Part shown: positions 3,440 through 5,779 of the stretch, piece after piece
How positions within the stretch are numbered: the first letter of the stretch is position 1
Layout: each line of letters starts with the position of its first letter
Source of the DNA: an uncultured Fimbriimonadales bacterium
Lineage (GTDB): Bacteria; Armatimonadota; Fimbriimonadia; Fimbriimonadales; GBS-DC
DNA: 5,779 nt
Assembly (NCBI GenBank): GCA_937925775.1
Contig: CALAMM010000069.1
Location: forward strand, 1-5,779
Reading direction: 5' to 3'
Notes under the pieces: generated by a model
Seen by the model: only the letters and a program-made list of their open reading frames with translations
The model's database searches: none
Told to the model about the DNA's origin: nothing
Translations under genes and position numbers: made by a program

Positions 3440-5779
3440 CTACCGCTTCCGCTGTTTCTTGAGTTCCAGCAGTCGGCTGGTGGTCTCGGCGGGTTGATGG
3501 GCTGGGGGCATCCTTACAGAGGGTGTCTCGTCGGTGGGCGTGAAGGTGGCGATCGGCTTCGATTCAGGTGGGGGAGTGATGCCATCTGTTTCCCTGCGTC
3601 GCGTTCCTGCCCGTTGTTTGACCCCCAGCAGTCGCGCGGTTGCCTGCGTTTGCGTGGCAGGTCGACGCACCTTCCCACTGCCCCGCAGCTTCTCTGCCAG
3701 GCGGCGCAGCAGTTCTGCCCACTCCGCCAGCGGGATGACCACACGCCGCACCGTAATGTCCAGCAGCATGAGTGCCAGTGCGAGCCATAGGAAACTGCGC
3801 CACAGGTCGCGTACGGAACGCCCTGCTTGCGCGACGGGGCGAAAAGCCTCAGCGGGCGACGGCTCCACTTTGCCCCCAGTGGTCTCGGCGATGCGCGTGA
3901 GCAGCGGGAGGTTCGCTCGGCTGAAGCGGTACTCGCTGGGGTATGGGATGGCGAAGCCTGTGGTGTGGGTGCGCACGGTTCCGTCGGGGTCGCGCTCGAC
4001 GAGGGTGAGCGTGTAATCGCCGACGCCGCGCGCGGGGAAACGCCCCACATAGCGCCCAGGCGCCTCCTGTTGCAAAGTGATTGTCAGCCCTTCGCCTGCA
4101 GGCGTGCCGACGCGCACTTCGGGCTGCAGGAAGTTGATTGGCTCGCCTTGTGGAGTGAACGCCTGCATTTCCACGACGGCTTGCCCCCCTTCCAACCGCA
4201 CGGTGGTCTGGTAGTCCTGCTTGCCCCCTTTGCGCAGGATGGAGCGCGTGAGCTGCGTCCAGAACGGCGCGAACTCGCTCCAGCCGACCCAGCGCTGCGC
4301 CCACTTCGGCTTCGCGTCGGAGGTGAACGCCAGCGACTGCCCCAGCCCGTATTGCCACACCGCCAGCAGAGGGTCATCTTTGTGAGTGCGCATCAGAGTG
4401 CGGGCGAGGGGGCGGTCGGAGACAAGGTCATACGCCAGCAGGGGAGGCGTGCTGCGCCAGTCGATGCCCTGTAAGATTTCCTCGCCTGCGCTCACTTTCG
4501 GGATGAACGCGCCCTCCTCAATCGCAGAACGGGTCATCAGCGCGACATCCGCAGTAAACAGACGCGGTAGGTCGCGCGCCCGCTCCGTCAAATAAAAATT
4601 GCCTCCCGCTACACGCGCCAACTGTTGCAGGAAGCCCACATCCTTGCCTCTGCCCAGCGAGACTACCGACATCGTGATGCCCATATTCCGCATACGCGCG
4701 GCAATTTCGAAACACCCCTCTTGCTCATCGCAGTCGTCGCCGTCCGCAAGCAGGATTACATGGCGCGTGGTGGTCTGAATGGGCATAAGCGCATTCTCGG
4801 CAAACAGCAACGAGGGACGCACATAGATGCCCCCACCCCCTGCGCACATCTGCGAGATTTGGGCGATCACCGCCTCGCGGTTCTCTGCTTGCTGAATCGG
4901 TGCGAGCCAGTCAACGCCCGTGCCACTGACAATCACGCCGAACCGATCCCGAGGGCGTAGCATCTTGAGTGTCTCGATAGCGGCTTTGGCGGCGAGCTGG
5001 ATCTTGGGGATGCCGTCTTCGGGAACTGCCATACTGCCTGAAATGTCCACGATAATCACGACCGTCGCGGGCGGGAACACCTTGCGTTGGCGCACATCGA
5101 GGTCTACGGGCAACATCTCGGCAATCGGTGTTTCGTAGTAGCCGCCAGGCAGGAACGAGTTCTCACCGCCGATCATCGCGAAGCCGATGCCCGTGTCGCG
5201 CACTGCGCTTTGAAGCGCGAGCATCATCTGGGGCGAGAGGGCGACGGCGGGGAAATCGTGGAACAGGATGGCGTCGTAGTTTTGCAGTTCTTCGGCACGG
5301 GCAGGGAAGGTGTTCGCGTTCACGCGCGTGACTTCGAGGTTGTTGGCTTGGAGGGCTTTTTCGAGGGCGCGGGTGGGGTCAGGCGTGCCGCCTTCCGCCA
5401 GCAATACGCGCGGCTTGCCGCGCACCCGCACGAACGCCCTACCGATATTGTTCCGCGCGTCGCCGTCGGGTGAGGCTTCTAACGACACGCGGTACCGATG
5501 GAACCCTTCCTGTTCAGTGCGCACAGGCACAACCACCACATTCTTGCCGGGCGAGAGTTTCACGGGCACGCGCTTGATAGGCTCGCCGTCGCGGTCGATG
5601 AGGATCGTGCCCTCGGCAGGCTTGCGCGACTCGATGACCACGCGCATGTTGAACGGCTCGCCGATTTTGACCTCGCTGGGGGCTTGGGTCTCCAGCACCA
5701 GCACTTCCGCGTCGGGCGTCGCGGCATCGAGTGGCACCACATCGATTTCGATGTTCTCGGTGGCGGCGACCAGCGCGGC
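3440..5779 (-). CDS. Membrane-anchored GATase-like / VWA domain protein, C-terminal 779 residues (start outside window)
   Basis: The frame is open from its TAG stop at 3442-3440 to the right edge with no start needed inside the window; the GTG at 5740 is not the likely start, since coding-like sequence (AALVAATENIEID) continues upstream. Residues are counted from the edge. Order: tail of a preceding domain (1-20); beta-rich Ig/CARDB-like segment about 27-120; class-I glutamine-amidotransferase-like fold about 123-228, with GGENSFLPGGYY (204-215) and no Cys at the nucleophile elbow; VWA domain about 240-413 with MIDAS DISGSM (245-250) and LADGDD (Asp346); a beta-rich region about 525-610; one membrane helix about 663-680; and a basic, Pro-rich cytoplasmic tail. 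Relatives of this architecture (BatA/YfbK-like VWA proteins) often carry an earlier VWA domain and N-terminal helices, which would lie off the edge. The partner and role are unknown; metal-dependent protein binding outside the membrane is inferred. Confidence 0.85.
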   Translation of the reverse strand, partial: AALVAATENIEIDVVPLDAATPDAEVLVLETQAPSEVKIGEPFNMRVVIESRKPAEGTILIDRDGEPIKRVPVKLSPGKNVVVVPVRTEQEGFHRYRVSLEASPDGDARNNIGRAFVRVRGKPRVLLAEGGTPDPTRALEKALQANNLEVTRVNANTFPARAEELQNYDAILFHDFPAVALSPQMMLALQSAVRDTGIGFAMIGGENSFLPGGYYETPIAEMLPVDLDVRQRKVFPPATVVIIVDISGSMAVPEDGIPKIQLAAKAAIETLKMLRPRDRFGVIVSGTGVDWLAPIQQAENREAVIAQISQMCAGGGGIYVRPSLLFAENALMPIQTTTRHVILLADGDDCDEQEGCFEIAARMRNMGITMSVVSLGRGKDVGFLQQLARVAGGNFYLTERARDLPRLFTADVALMTRSAIEEGAFIPKVSAGEEILQGIDWRSTPPLLAYDLVSDRPLARTLMRTHKDDPLLAVWQYGLGQSLAFTSDAKPKWAQRWVGWSEFAPFWTQLTRSILRKGGKQDYQTTVRLEGGQAVVEMQAFTPQGEPINFLQPEVRVGTPAGEGLTITLQQEAPGRYVGRFPARGVGDYTLTLVERDPDGTVRTHTTGFAIPYPSEYRFSRANLPLLTRIAETTGGKVEPSPAEAFRPVAQAGRSVRDLWRSFLWLALALMLLDITVRRVVIPLAEWAELLRRLAEKLRGSGKVRRPATQTQATARLLGVKQRAGTRRRETDGITPPPESKPIATFTPTDETPSVRMPPAHQPAETTSRLLELKKQRKR

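Noticed and set aside
3827..4474. 215-codon plus-strand frame opposite the VWA gene
   Set aside because: It is antisense to a clearly conserved protein, is rich in Arg, Gly and Ala as expected for a shadow frame, and has no known motif.
5738..5740. GTG at 5740 as the true start of the VWA protein
   Set aside because: The frame stays open upstream to the window edge with coding-like sequence, there is no Shine-Dalgarno, and the protein would lack any export signal for its VWA domain.

Overview
The window looks like a piece of a GC-rich bacterial chromosome. It carries four protein genes and one unusual, repeat-filled intergenic region. No plasmid, phage or transposase gene is visible. The coding style, a large GATase-like/VWA membrane protein, and an intergenic region full of short palindromes that read spuriously as 'WLGHSCPS' and 'AGTPTLR' peptides all recall Armatimonadota (Fimbriimonadia-like) or Planctomycetota genomes. 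That placement rests on memory of sequence style, not on a search, so it is only a weak inference.

Layout. Bases 1-133 (minus strand) are the first 44 codons of a GlmU-type nucleotidyltransferase, which makes activated sugar for the cell wall; the rest lies outside the window. Bases 134-601 separate it from a divergently transcribed gene. This spacer holds a likely -10 element at each end. Between them lies an array of small hairpin repeats: four copies of a 25-nt palindrome (A), each followed after 4-5 nt by a full or decayed copy of a 29-nt palindrome (B). Two further B copies and two copies of a third hairpin (C) are also present. Bases 602-2611 (plus) encode a soluble hybrid histidine kinase (PAS-GAF-HisKA-HATPase-REC). 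After a 31-nt gap, 2643-3392 (plus) encodes an iron/manganese superoxide dismutase with a twin-arginine (Tat) signal. A very good internal ribosome-binding site and ATG would also allow a version without the signal. Bases 3401-3431 form a strong GC hairpin between convergent genes. Bases 3440-5779 (minus) encode the C-terminal 779 residues of a large membrane-anchored protein with a GATase-like fold, a von Willebrand factor A (VWA) domain, one membrane helix and a basic cytoplasmic tail. Its start is beyond the right edge.

How the genes relate. Nothing shows that these genes form one pathway. The kinase and the dismutase are co-directional and close, so read-through is likely, but the dismutase also has its own consensus -10 box. 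A kinase with PAS and GAF domains next to an exported antioxidant enzyme suggests a redox or stress theme, which is inference only. The points most worth following up are the composite hairpin array, the possible dual-start dismutase with a divergent active site, and the identical GGTATAATCC element upstream of two genes.
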